DNA from: Macrophomina tecta
Lineage: Eukaryota; Ascomycota; Dothideomycetes; Botryosphaeriales; Botryosphaeriaceae
NCBI GenBank assembly: GCA_024180945.1
Contig: JAKSGN010000003.1
Location: 1,426,001-1,490,000, forward strand
DNA length: 64,000 bases
Direction of reading: 5' to 3'
This document shows positions 50,162 to 61,459 of this stretch, in pieces. Each line of letters opens with the position of its first letter. The stretch's first letter is position 1. The translations under genes and the position numbers were made by a program. Under the pieces are notes generated by a model. That model ran no database searches. It worked only from the letters and a program-made list of their open reading frames with translations, and was not told where the DNA came from.

Positions 50162-52647
50162 CTGTTATATAACCTCCTTAAGAAGAACATCGTCTTTAAA
50201 TAGATAAATAAGTACTAAGAAGCTATAAATAAGCTTAAAATAACTATTACTTTCTTTCCTCCTCTAATACCGATTAATTATAAGAAAGGCTATAGTAAAA
50301 TTATAATATAAGTAGACACCTCGAAGTATAGATAGAACGCGCATCTAGCTTAGATAGGCCGTAATAAAAAAAGACGCCCTATACGATTCGAGTCTAGGGT
50401 CTAGTCCTTAGCTAAGAAAAAGTATAACAGTGGTAAGCTAAAATATAAAGCGCTCGTATATGGACTAAAGCAGTTTCGCTATTAGCTCTACGAAGTATAA
50501 TTTATAGTAAAAACGAACTATAAAGTCCTAGTTACTTAACTTTAGCATACGGTAACGGATTTGCCTAGTATGTTAATTACTAGATAGCTTACCTAGATCC
50601 ACCTTATAGATTTTAAGGTACGATATATTCCTAAGAATAAAAATATTGTAGCCGATATATTATCCCGTAAAAGACTTAGACCCGGAAAACGAGAAGAGAT
50701 AAATAAAAACTTAAATAACTAGATAGATACCTAGCTTAGTTAACTAGGGACTAAAGACCCTAGTAAAAAAAAACTCGGGATTAAGGACTAGAGACTAGGA
50801 AAATAAGCACCTAGAAACCAGGGCCTCGGGAATAGAAAATTTTAAAGCGGGAACTAAAGATTATAAGCTTAGGATTCCTAATAACCAGGATTAAGAAAAC
50901 TAGGAAACTAGACTTCAGGAAACTAGGAAATAGAAATCTAGAAATCCGGGGAATCTAGTACTACGAGATCTAAGGCCTAGAACCTTAAGATATTATATTT
51001 TTCCTATAGAAATAGCTAAAGATGGCGGTCGAAGAAAAAATTAGGCCCTTACTTAGAAAAAACCTAGTATTAAATACCCGCTAAATAAGACGTATTAGTT
51101 AGAGTAGTAGTTAGATATCGCTTAGTAGTTAATGACCTTACGCAGGCCACCGCGGCTAACGAAAAAGAAATTTACTAGCTTTAAAAGAAGAGCGCTTAAG
51201 TATATAGTTTAGAGGCGTATATTATTTTAAAAAGTAATAAGAACTAGTCTAATTTAAAGAGTAGTAGATAGTAATAAGAGAAAGTAAGAGATAATTCGTT
51301 TACTATATAATAAGCATAGTTATAAAGAAAGAGAGGCTATATACCGTAAAATAGCTAATTAATACTACTAGCTAAAAGTATAGAAGAATATTAAAAAGTA
51401 CTACACCATCTACGTAAAGTATTAACGCAGAAACGCGGTATAAAAGAAAGCCTAACTATATCTATTATAGAGTTTAGCTATAAAAGAGAAATAGAAAATT
51501 AACGTAATAAAAATACTACGAGTAAGAGGGTATAAGTTTATTATAATAGCCCGCGAATTAGTATCTAACTAGCCTAAAGAAAGAATACTAAAAAAAAATA
51601 CTTTAAAAGCTATTACTAAATTTATCTATAAAGATATTATCTATAGATATAGACACCTAAGAATTATTACGATTAATAGAGACCCGAAGAATAAGAATAA
51701 AGTAGAATGCCTACTAGCTTAATATAAAATTAAGCAAGTAGAAATTTTAGCCTATTATACTATAGCTTATAGATTAGTAGAAGTAGAATATAAGCTAATT
51801 AGAAATTCCTTAGTAAAGCTTACCGCTAAAATAGACTAAAAGTAGCCTAATTATTTCTATACTATACTTTAGGCAGACCGCTCTACGGCTAAAGTGACTA
51901 CTAGAATAACGCCGGCTAAGCTTTTATACAGGAGCGATTTAATTCTTCTAGTAGACCTTAAAGTAAAGAATTAGAAGACTATTAACTAGAAAACTATAAG
52001 AACGATAAAGAAGCTTCTAATAGCTAGAGTAAAAGAGCTTGACCGTAGAAAAAAAGCTAAAAAAATAGTAGAGCTACGTACGAGGAGAAAGAAGAAAGCT
52101 TATAAGAAATACTTTAATAAGTATTATCGCCTTTATAATAAAGATAAGCCGTTGCTTCTAAGAACCCTAGTATTATTATATAAAACTAAAAACCTTATAT
52201 AGTAGAATAAGAAGTTTACCTTTCGCTAGAAAGAACTATACTGGGTAACCTATATTAACGTAAAGATAAGAACCTACCGTTTAGCCGAGTTAAATAGTAC
52301 CGAGTTAAAAGAAACGGTGCCGGTAAATAAATTAAAGTGTTTTAACATAAGAGAAAAATAGAGGCGAGCGAGCCTTTAAAAAACTAAAATAAGTAAGTAG
52401 TAATATTAGCGAATCGGCTAGCGAGATTATATTACTATACCTAATCCTCGAGGAATTAGATAACCCGAGGAGTATTAACTATAATATACGCATCTAGTAG
52501 TGCGCTCGAAGAAATAATACTAGTAAACTAAATAAAGAAAAATAAAAAAAGTAGTAGATAAAAATATACTATTTAAATTTAAAATATACGAAGTTAGACT
52601 TAGCTTTATTTCTTTTAATTAGTTATAGTAAGTAGTAGTAAGTAAGA

Positions 52648-52723
52648 GACTTATACCTAGTTAGGTATAAGCCTCTCGGGGTAAGCGCATGGGTTATAAC
52701 TTATATCTAGCTAGGTATAAGCC
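52648..52723. repeat. Palindrome pair P3
   Basis: Two 26-bp near-palindromes at 52648-52673 and 52698-52723, just after the integrase block. Confidence 0.85.
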
Positions 52724-52749
52724 TCCCGAGTATAGGCTAGGGAAGCTAA

Positions 52750-55700
52750 ATAGCTAGACTATTTATTACTAAATAAAAGAGCTAGGTAACGTAATAGGTA
52801 GCGTAATATTATACTAATTTAGCTATACGTAGCCAAAAAAGAATTAGTAAGTATGCTATAAATAAAGCGCACCTATTCGTAAATAAAAATATAAGAGGCT
52901 AGCTATCTAGAGTAGCTTCCTCTCTTATTAGAATTATAGGTCTACCTATAGATATAGCTACACGCGTACGAATATAGGGTCTAACTACCTAGATAAGATA
53001 TACGCAGTACGTAGCTAAATATAAGAATCTAGGATATATTAATATACTAACCGTAACTAACTAATCTATACTTTTTATCTCTACTAATAAAGTTCTTTTA
53101 AGCCTCTTATTCTAAAAGAGTTTTACTTTATAAACTCTTATTACTTTATTCTCTTATACCCTTACGTTTAAGATACCTACTTCGAAGCTTAAGTAGATTA
53201 TAGCCTAGCGCTAGTAGTTTATTAAAGCTAGAAAGCGTATTCTAGATACTTTTAAAGCTAAGTATTAATCGCTAAAGTTTAAGTCCCCTTCTAAATCTTC
53301 TTTATCTAGTTATTCATTTTAAGAGGCTACGTCGCTAACGCCTACGTCTCGTACTTATATTCTTACTTACTATTAGAGGTATACTTCTGCTTAAGGCCTT
53401 AGAATTTAAATAACGCCTTACACTAGTCCCTTAGATACCTAAGGGTAGTCTTAGCATAGCCGAAGTAAATTAATAATAAATAAGAGTATATTCGTTTCTA
53501 CTAGAGGCTTATCCTTTTAAAATATAATTAACGAAATTATCGACGACACCCTTCGTAATAAGCCTTTACCCCGTATAACCCATTCGCGTACGAAAAGCCT
53601 AATTATAAGCCTACTAAGGGTTTTCTCTAGTAGTACTCGATCTACCGCTTCTCTAAATCCTTTCTAAAATACTTCTTTAAATCTACCTCTATCTTTTTCT
53701 CTAGTTACTCCCTCTCGCCCTTATAAGACACCAAACCCTTCTATAACCTAAGTTATAAGGTCGGTAGTATAAAAAGCGGTATAATAAATAAATAAGTAGA
53801 TTATAGCTAAAGATTTAGAAGTCTTTAATCTAAAGACTCTAAGTAAGATTACGAAAGAGCCTATATTAGTTACTTAAAGAGCTTAATACTTAGAAAAAGT
53901 CCTTAAGATATTTAATTCTATAAAGAGTATAGAGTTACTTACCCGTAAACTTTAAAAGCTCGAGCCTAGAGAGCAAAGAAAAGAGAAATATATAAAGATT
54001 TATAGTATACTAGTTACGCTTACGGATTCTACTAGTAATAGACTCGTAACCCTAGCTAAGATTATAGAGCAGAATACTAAGATAAAGAAATTAGCCCTAA
54101 ATAATTATAATTTAGTAATAAGAAAAGTGGATAAAATTAAAAAAGAGATACTTAAGAATAGTAGTAAAATAATTACGAATATACATAGATTTTAGAATAA
54201 TATTATAAAGACTTAGAATTAAGAGGTAGTAAAGGCTTTAGTTCCTAAAAATTCGGCCTTATAAAACTACTTAAAATACGTTAGCCCTTAGGCTAGGTAT
54301 AGTATACCTCTTGAGCGTGCTATTAAGTAGGTTAACTATATAATATACTACCGCCTTACGAAGCGCTACTATACCTTCCTCCCCTTCCCCTACCCTATTA
54401 GTAAAGATTAGAATAAGATATACTAGACTACTACTACCTATAGTTCTAATCTCTAAAAGAGTAGAAAGATACCTAAAAATATAAATATTTGTAAGATCTA
54501 TATTATATTAAATTATAAAAAGATAGCTTTAAATACTACTACTCGCGAAGTAGTAGAGATTTTTAAAAAGAAAAAGAACTTTATAAGAGATAGTCTTAGT
54601 TTTCTAATAAATCGTAAATACGTTTCTATTAATTAGTAGACCCCACCCTCTAGAAGAATTAAGATAATCGATCCCGTATTTCCTCTAAAAAAGAATCGTT
54701 CGTTTAATACTAGTCTCTCTAAGAAATCTAAAAGTAAGAGAAAAGCGAGTAGATTAGTATTAGCTAAGTAGAGTTCCTCGCGTCTATATAGAAAAAGTTA
54801 AGACCTCGATAATCTAAATATCGTTACATTTCTTAATAACTACACTAAATACCTTAATAATAAGTTCGATCATTAAATCGCTTATAATAAGAAATATTAT
54901 TACGAGTACTCTACTAGTATTAAATTAAATCTAAAAGAGAGCTTAGATAACCTAAATTTTAGTAAGGGCTACGATACGCTAGTAATCCTATTATAAACCT
55001 CTACTAGTAGTTAGCCTTATACTATATACCTTTGAGATTTATATATAGTAGTAGAAATTAAGACTAAAAGCGCTATAATAAGAAAAAAAATCGATAATAT
55101 TCTCTTAAAGATTATTAAAGATATCCCTAATAATTCTTTTTATTAGATAAAGAAGCTCGAGGTTAGAAAGTATCTCCTTATCTAGAGTCGTAATATTAAT
55201 AATATAGATTTAGGTAGCTTTAAATACTTCGAGAATAATCCTAAGTAGAAGCTATAGCATTACTACTAGAGCGAGCAAAATTAAAAGAGATTAGAAAAAG
55301 AGTTAATTAGAAATAGTAATTAAAAAATGCATAGTATTACTAATATATTTAGTATTTAGAATAGATATTCTAGTACTAATCTAACTCGACTTTAGTAAGC
55401 ACTTAAGAAAGACATCTAGTACTATTAGTACTATATAAAGCCCTTTAATAGAAAGCTTTCTTATAATAAATATTATTCTTTAATAACCTTTACGCTCTTT
55501 ACTTAGCTTATTAGGTAGCATTCTCTCTTATAGCTTTAAGTAGTAGTATCTAGTAAGACTCGTCATTATAGCTTTATTAGTTATTCTAAGCCTATCTAAT
55601 TTATTAATAGCTTAGCTCCTCTTTATAGAGTATCTTACCTATCTAAAGAGCGTGGGCATGCACTATATTAAGAATACGGTAGGGCTATTATTAACTATAA

Positions 55701-56440
55701 GATACCTCTATATAATAAAAAGAAAGCTAAATAGACTTGTAGAATATATAATAAAATCCCTACTAAAGAAAAAGAGATATTCGATAGTTATACTAGACGT
55801 AGTAAGTTAAATAAGTTATCTATAGTCTTTAAGAACTAAATAGCTAGAAGCTTCGAATTAATAAGGTCTAATATAAAGCCAGTAACTTCTAGTATAGTTA
55901 TTACTTTAAGGCCTACGATTTCCTAGAAATATAGTAAAAAGAGCAAGTCTACGCGATAAATTTATACTAATACCGTATTTATTAGAATTAAGAAAGATAG
56001 AAAGCTAGAGCTACCTTATATAGAGTATAAGAATATTCGCAAGACTAATCTAGAGATTAAACCGCCTACTAAGAGCTATAGTAGAAATAGATTCGACTTT
56101 ATAAAGCTATTCGATAAGCACCGCACTAACTTATTAATAAGTAGAATCTACCCTATTTCTAACGTGCTTATCGGGAAAAAAAATTAGAATAATCCGTTAG
56201 TAATAGCTAATGCGGATAATTAGTTTATAGCTAGTAAGAAAAAGAGAAGCGGTTTAATTCGAAAATAGTAGAAGACAGTAGCGGTTTTAGTTTATAGAGT
56301 AATAAGGTATTAGCGGAATACTAATAGAATAATTTATAGAAGATAAGGTAGTTATAACCGTAATATAAATTTAGAATTTCGTAGAGATCCATTAGAGACT
56401 AAGAATATAGGAGTAGCTAAGTAAAGGCGCTTATATAAAG
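52750..56440 (+). pseudogene. Unidentified RIP-degraded coding block (third block of the gypsy-C element)
   Basis: Long stretches of one plus frame read as plausible protein with only TAA/TAG at likely Gln/Trp positions, for example around 55647-55925 (ERGHALY, EYGRAIINYKIPLYNKKKAK, RIYNKIPTKEKEIFDSYTR, SKLNKLSIVFKN). I recognise no domain. It may be an additional ORF of the element or the remnant of another element inserted after the integrase. Confidence 0.4.
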
Positions 56441-56457
56441 AGTAGAAAATCTAAGAA

Positions 56458-56527
56458 GACTTATACCTAACTAGGTATAAGTCCTAGTCCGTACGCGGTA
56501 AGACTTATATCTAGCTAGGTATAAGTC
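56458..56527. repeat. Palindrome pair P4
   Basis: Two 26-bp palindromes at 56458-56483 and 56502-56527, with the same CTAGTCCGTACGC spacer as P2; about 400 bp before LTR-C copy 2. Confidence 0.88.
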
Positions 56528-56921
56528 TCCTTAGTTATTACGCTTAACCGATATCCTTAGAAGCTTTAAACTTATTAATAAGAATGGTTAGTTTACTCTA
56601 CTTACTCTTATTCTTCTATTTCTTTTCTTTTCTTATTATTTTTCCTTAGCGTATTCGGTTCTAGGTCTGCTTTCGGAGTTATTTTTATTATAAATTAATA
56701 TTTCTTTAGAAGAATATCTTTCTCTTATTTCTTTATAAGTAGAGTAGGGCACTAATAGGCGTATTAAAAAAAAGCCCCGCTACGAGAAATAGTACGAGAA
56801 TCGTAATGCCGGGTAATTAGTAACCTTAATAGATACTACGCCTACTTCTACGGACTATAAGTCTTATATTTTTACTTTTAGGAGCTACTAAGGGACGGCA
56901 AGCTCGAAGCTCTAGGCGAGA

Positions 56922-57395
56922 TATTATAGAATAAAAGATAGATAAGCTAGTTAAGGCGAGAATAGTTCTTTCTATATAAAGAATAGGACTTTAATAGGCG
57001 GCTTAAGAAGAGGGCTCTAATTAGCGTATTAAAAGAGGGCCCTCTACTAAGAGTAGACTTTATAACACGGCTATAAAAGTATAACGGGCACTACTTCGCG
57101 GCGCACTTACGGGGTATATAGGAGTAGTAATTTACCCTTATTAGAAGGGAGTTTAACCAATAGATACTACTTCGCGGCGTACTTATAAAGTATATAGAAG
57201 TGGTAATTCTTCTTCTTTTTCTTTTAGAATAGGTTCTTTTAGTTTTATTACTCTATTCGATCGCCTACGAGACGCTATATAATAGAGTTATTTTAGACTC
57301 TTCTTTTACCCCTTCTTATCTTTTATATGGTTCTAGCCGCTTTTATTCTCTAGCTTACTAGACGCTCTTTTACGGAGCGTCCCTTTTATTAATAA
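56922..57395 (+). repeat. 474-bp direct repeat LTR-C, copy 2
   Basis: Same length, ends and orientation as 44536-45009, differing mostly by C/T and G/A. Probably the 3' LTR of the gypsy element. Confidence 0.8.
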
Positions 57396-59540
57396 TGTAA
57401 CTTCTTCGAGTTTTTCTATAATTTTAAATAGACCGATTTTCTTAAAATCTAATTTATCGCTTAGTTATTTTAATTTAATATTTTTCGTAAGGAGGTATAC
57501 TTTATCCCTCTCTTTTAGATTTAGTGCCGCCTAGTGCCGTCTATTATAGTATTTAGATATTATAATTTATATATATTTAAGGTCGAGGCTAATAGCTTTA
57601 TATAGTTCTCTTAGCTACTTAGCTTTAAGAATGCCTTTCTAGACTAATTTTCTACTTAGAATAGCTTTTCTATACGCGTCTAGTTTAAACCTATAGTTAG
57701 CGAAGAACGGGGATACGTTAGTTAACTCTTATTTAGTACTATTATAGGTAAACTATACTATAGGTAGCTATATAGCCTAGTTATTTTATAGATAGTTAAT
57801 ATAATAGTAGAGATATTATTCGAGAGTTTAGTTTATCCGTTCTATCTAGCCGTTAGTTTATGCGTATATCATTATAGAGAGTTTATTCTTTACTCTAAGT
57901 TAGCGCGTAAGTATTTACTAAAATTCTAATTTTATTAGCTTATCTCTATTCGAGACTAATACTTCTAGTATTTCATAATCCGCGAAGATATATCGAAGAA
58001 ATATATAGGCTAGCTATTCTATATTTAATACTTCTAGATAGGGTAAAAAGAGTACGTACTTTATAAGTCTATTAATAAAGACTAGGATTAAGTTAAACTT
58101 AACTTTTATAAGCGGATCTCTAGACTCTAGTAGCTTCATAATAAAGTCTAGCGTAATCTATTACTATAGTTATTCTAGTACTTCTAGGGGTTATAGTTAT
58201 TTATATAGAGCGTATATTACGGCTTTACTTTAGATATAAAGATTATATTATGAAACTATACGCTAGACTATTTTTCGTAATTCTAGAAAGTAGAAGTTTT
58301 ACATAATTCTCTTAGTTATTTTATCGATACCCTAATATCTATACGCGGGTACTACGTATATATTCTTAATAAGTACTTCTTATAGTCTTATTAAAATATA
58401 AATTAATTCTTTAAAGAGAAGCATTCCTTTTCTATCTTAAGTAACACGCGGGTTATTTTTAAGTACTAAAAGTTTCTACGCGAAGAAGTTCTAAGTGTAT
58501 ACTTCTTAGATTTTCTAATACTATGGGTTTAACTCGATGCGAAGTATTAGAAAAGATTATCTAGTGAGGATAAGCGATTTATCGCTTATCTACTATAGTA
58601 CTATAGATTGCGGCTTAATTTTATCTTCTATATAGTCTACCCTTCTATTAAGCGCGTTAGCGGCAGTGTTATCTATACTTTTTCTATACGTAATCTTAAA
58701 ATTATAGGATGCTAATTCTTATAACTAGCGAATTTATTATTGGTTTAGCTTCTTAGTCGTAGTAAAGCGTATAAGATTCTAATAGTTATAATATACTATT
58801 ATCTATTAGTTGGCTCCTTCTAGATAGTATTTTTAGTACTTAAATACTAAGACAATAGCTAAGAGCTTCTTATTATACGTATTATAGTTAAGCTCTACTA
58901 GGATAAACTTTCTAGAGTAGAACGCGATTAGATACTATCTATCTTTATTATTAGGCTAGCTAAGATATACTTCTAGAGTGAATTTTAACGCGTTAGTTTC
59001 TACTTTAATTAGTTTATTAGGATTATATATTTCTAAGACGGGTGCTTCGTAAAATATTTGTTTTAGTAAATTAAAGGCTTACTATTAATTATCTTTTTAT
59101 TAGAAGCTATACTCCTTCTAAGTAAGTCGCGTTAAAGGTTTTATAATCTTTAAGTAGTTCTAAATAAACTTTCTATAGAAGTTAGCGAATTTAAAAAAGA
59201 ACTATACTTTCTTAATCGTCTTTAGTACTAGCTATTCTCTAATAGAATCTAGTTTTAAGTTATCTATACTAATATATCCGGGGGTAATAATAAAGCCTAA
59301 GAATTCTACTTTCTAAGTATACTAAAAGTACTTATCCAATACGATAGTAAGATTCTTTACTTAAAGTATTTCTAGAACCTTTCTAATATACTTCTTATAT
59401 TTCTTAAGGGTTTCTAAAAAGATAAGGATATCGTCGAGATAAGCTATATAAAAGATATCTAAGTATTCGCATAGTATATTATTAACTAGATTCTAAAAAG
59501 TTACTAGCACGTTAGTAAGCCTAAATAGTATAACCGTATA
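57396..59540 (-). pseudogene. Antisense gypsy pol fragment (RT to integrase), truncated
   Basis: On the minus strand, starting at the transposon edge: LVNNILCEYLD near 59480-59510, then FYIAYLDDILIFLE near 59410-59450 with an intact YLDD active site (59430-59441); RNase H sequence follows near 58.6-58.9 kb, integrase near 57.7-58.3 kb, and a C-terminal stretch near 57400-57560 ending LEEVT. Stops are frequent, so it is dead. The 5' part of the RT is missing: the sequence ends exactly at the pogo inverted repeat. Confidence 0.8.
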
Positions 59541-61393
59541 ACGTGTTTCACCACCGAGCCGTCCAAACCACCGAGCCGTCCACTTCCTCACCAAAAACGC
59601 ATCGGATGAAAACTCAACACGATGCATCACCACAACGCTATGAAATCATCCCAGAAAACTCAGTATATTAACCTTGCTATCCAATCTATTGATACCCACG
59701 CGTCGCACAGCGAAAGAGCTACCTGTCGCGAGTACCTTGCTCCCCGATCAACCGTACGCGACCGACGCGCAGGTGCCATACCACGCGTAGAAGCTGTGCC
59801 TAACGGCAAGAAGCTTACCAAACATGAAGAAGGCGCGATTGTCGAGCGTATACTGGACCTGGATTCGAGAGGGTTTCCGCCCTCCAAGGATATACTACGT
59901 GATATGGCCAACAAATTGCTGGCAGAGCGCGACGGGGGTACCGTGGGCAAGAACTAGCCAGACAGGTTCATCAGCCGCAGAGATGAGCTCAAAACGTGCT
60001 GGACTCGCGCGTACGATCGCCAGCGAGCCTTAAACGAGGACCCAGTGGTTATCGAGCGGTAGTTCGACCTCGTTCGCTCTGTGAAGGAGAAGTACGGTAT
60101 CCTAGACGAGGATACGTACAACTTTGATGAAACTGGCTTTATGATGGGCGTAATAGGCTCTCTGCTAGTTATTACAGGCTCTGAAAGGCGCGGAAAACGA
60201 AAATTTATCTAGCCAGGCAATCGCGAGTGGACTTTAGTTATTAACGCGATTAGCGCGCTCGGTTGGACGATCCCACCCTTTACGATCTTCGCCGGCAAGA
60301 ACCACATTAACACTTGGTACGAAGACACCTCTGGCATGGAGGACTGGGTTGTTGCTGTCAGCGCCAACGGCTGGACGATAAATGAGCTTGGAGTGAAGTG
60401 GTTAGAGCACTTTAACGCGCATATAAAGTCGCGTACTGTGGGGGTGTACCGGCTGCTCATAATCGACGGCCACGAGAGCTATAACTTAATTGAGTTCTAG
60501 GATCTGTGCAAGGAGGAGAAGATTATTACCGTCTGTATGCCGTCGCATTCGTCGCACCTCCTGCAGCCGCTTGATGTGGGCATTTTCTCGCCGTTAAAGC
60601 GGGCGTACCGCTCTTAGATCTCAGGCTTGGCGCGCTTGATGGCCACAAAAATCGACAAACCAGCCTTTATACAGGCGTACAAGGCGGCTTATTACAAGGT
60701 GTTCACAAAGGAGAATATCTGTGCAAGCTTCCGAGGAGCTGGCTTGGTGCCGCTCGACCCGCAGGTTGTGTTATCGAAGGTTGATGTCAGGCTTCGTACG
60801 CCTACACCGCCTGCACCAGAGGCTGTCCCATGGGAATCCAAAACGCCCAGCAATATGCGCGAATTAGAGGCCCAATCAAGGCTACTTTATCAGCAGATAA
60901 GGCAGTATTGCAGCTCCTCACCTACAGAGGCGCGTGGATCGCTTCAATCGCTCGTAAAAGGCGCGTCATTCATGGTGCACTCTGCTGTGTTAGTACGCGA
61001 CGAACTCTCTGCCCTTCAAAGGGCCACAGAGGCCGCAAACAAGAAGAAACAGCGTAAAAGAAAGTACGTACAGAATCGGGGCACGCTAACAATGGTAGAC
61101 GGCGGTCAGCTATCTAATCCTCAGGGCGCTGGGGGGGCAGAGGGCAGCGAACAGCCCTCTAAGAAGGCTCGCGCAGAGGGCGCGCAGGGGGCTCAACGGC
61201 GCTGTGGGAACTGCGGCAAGACCGGGCACAACAGACGGACTTGTACAGAGGAGGTAACAGGTACTGAGTAATCTAGGATCGCTACTAGTTTATTGAAATT
61301 TTTGTGTTGTGTTGAATAACTTGAGTTCAAAGTGTGATGTTGGTGAGGAAGTGGACGGCTCGGTGGTTTGGACGGCTCGGTGGTGAAACACGT
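59541..61393 (+). mobile_element. Pogo/Fot1-type DNA transposon, complete
   Basis: 1853 bp bounded by 54-bp perfect terminal inverted repeats (59541-59594 and 61340-61393, starting ACGTGTTTCACC) and TA dinucleotides (59539-59540 and 61394-61395), the target duplication of the Tc1/mariner superfamily. Each terminal repeat contains two copies of ACCACCGAGCCGTCCA. Size and gene content match fungal Fot1/pogo elements. Composition is close to normal. Confidence 0.95.
59622..61271 (+). pseudogene. Pogo-type DDE transposase with five in-frame TAG codons
   Basis: One uninterrupted reading register of 550 codons containing five stops, all TAG, at 59955, 60060, 60210, 60498 and 60615. The N-terminal region is helix-turn-helix/CENP-B-like (KLTKHEEGAIVERILDLDSR, PPSKDILRDMANKLL). 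DDE triad candidates are Asp at 60126 (FDETGF), Asp at 60465 (IIDGHESYN) and Asp at 60573 (LQPLDVGIFSPLK), with 35 residues between the last two. Near 61203-61244 a zinc knuckle CGNCGKTGHNRRTC follows. By position two stops replace expected Trp and three replace Gln, all explicable by CpA to TpA. The copy cannot make full-length transposase. Confidence 0.92.
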
Positions 61394-61459
61394 TAATGGA
61401 TAAGAGTGTCTTCTATTTTTCCTACTAAGATGACTGCAAAAGTTTCCCAAGCGTAGAAA

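Larger units (their letters stand above)
47780..52360 (+). pseudogene. Degraded gypsy pol (protease, RT, RNase H, integrase)
   Basis: Readable segments in gypsy order: protease-like NTRLEVNVISKSAAKKY near 47850 (ancestral DTGxEVN); RT with NNFSYQNLFFLVKKKN near 49230, ISLAKKS..DLTAFNTLISLLRYITIP near 49430-49500 and YINNIIVNG near 49590; ILGYIYNANRRYPNLKKVKK near 49775-49830; RNase H with ALVYGLKQFRY near 50450 and TDLPSMLIT near 50560; integrase from about 51600, ending in an RTRRKKKAYKKYFNKYY stretch near 52080 and LLLRTLVLLYKTKN near 52150-52200. Stops are mainly TAG/TAA at Gln or Trp positions. Confidence 0.8.
45010..56921 (+). mobile_element. RIP-degraded Ty3/gypsy retrotransposon internal region
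   Basis: The 11.9 kb between the two LTR-C copies. It holds a gag/protease block (about 45.2-48.4 kb), a reverse transcriptase-RNase H-integrase block (48.6-52.4 kb, interrupted by the solo LTR-A at 49943-50161) and a third block (52.75-56.4 kb) of unknown coding nature. Palindromes separate the blocks. The length is above that of typical gypsy elements (5-8 kb), so the third block may be another inserted element. Confidence 0.7.
36294..59540. mobile_element. RIP-degraded AT-rich island of nested LTR retrotransposons
   Basis: Twenty-three kilobases with stop codons in all frames, an excess of TA and a marked shortage of CA/TG outside a few young insertions, as expected from repeat-induced point mutation (CpA to TpA on either strand). 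Conceptual translation still shows retrotransposon domains in order. Sub-features are listed separately. The left border coincides with the start of an LTR, the right border with the inverted repeat of a DNA transposon. Confidence 0.9.

Noticed and set aside
36294..59540. Mitochondrial insertion or centromere as explanation of AT richness
   Set aside because: Readable copia and gypsy domains, LTRs and target duplications explain the block; centromere identity cannot be judged from sequence.
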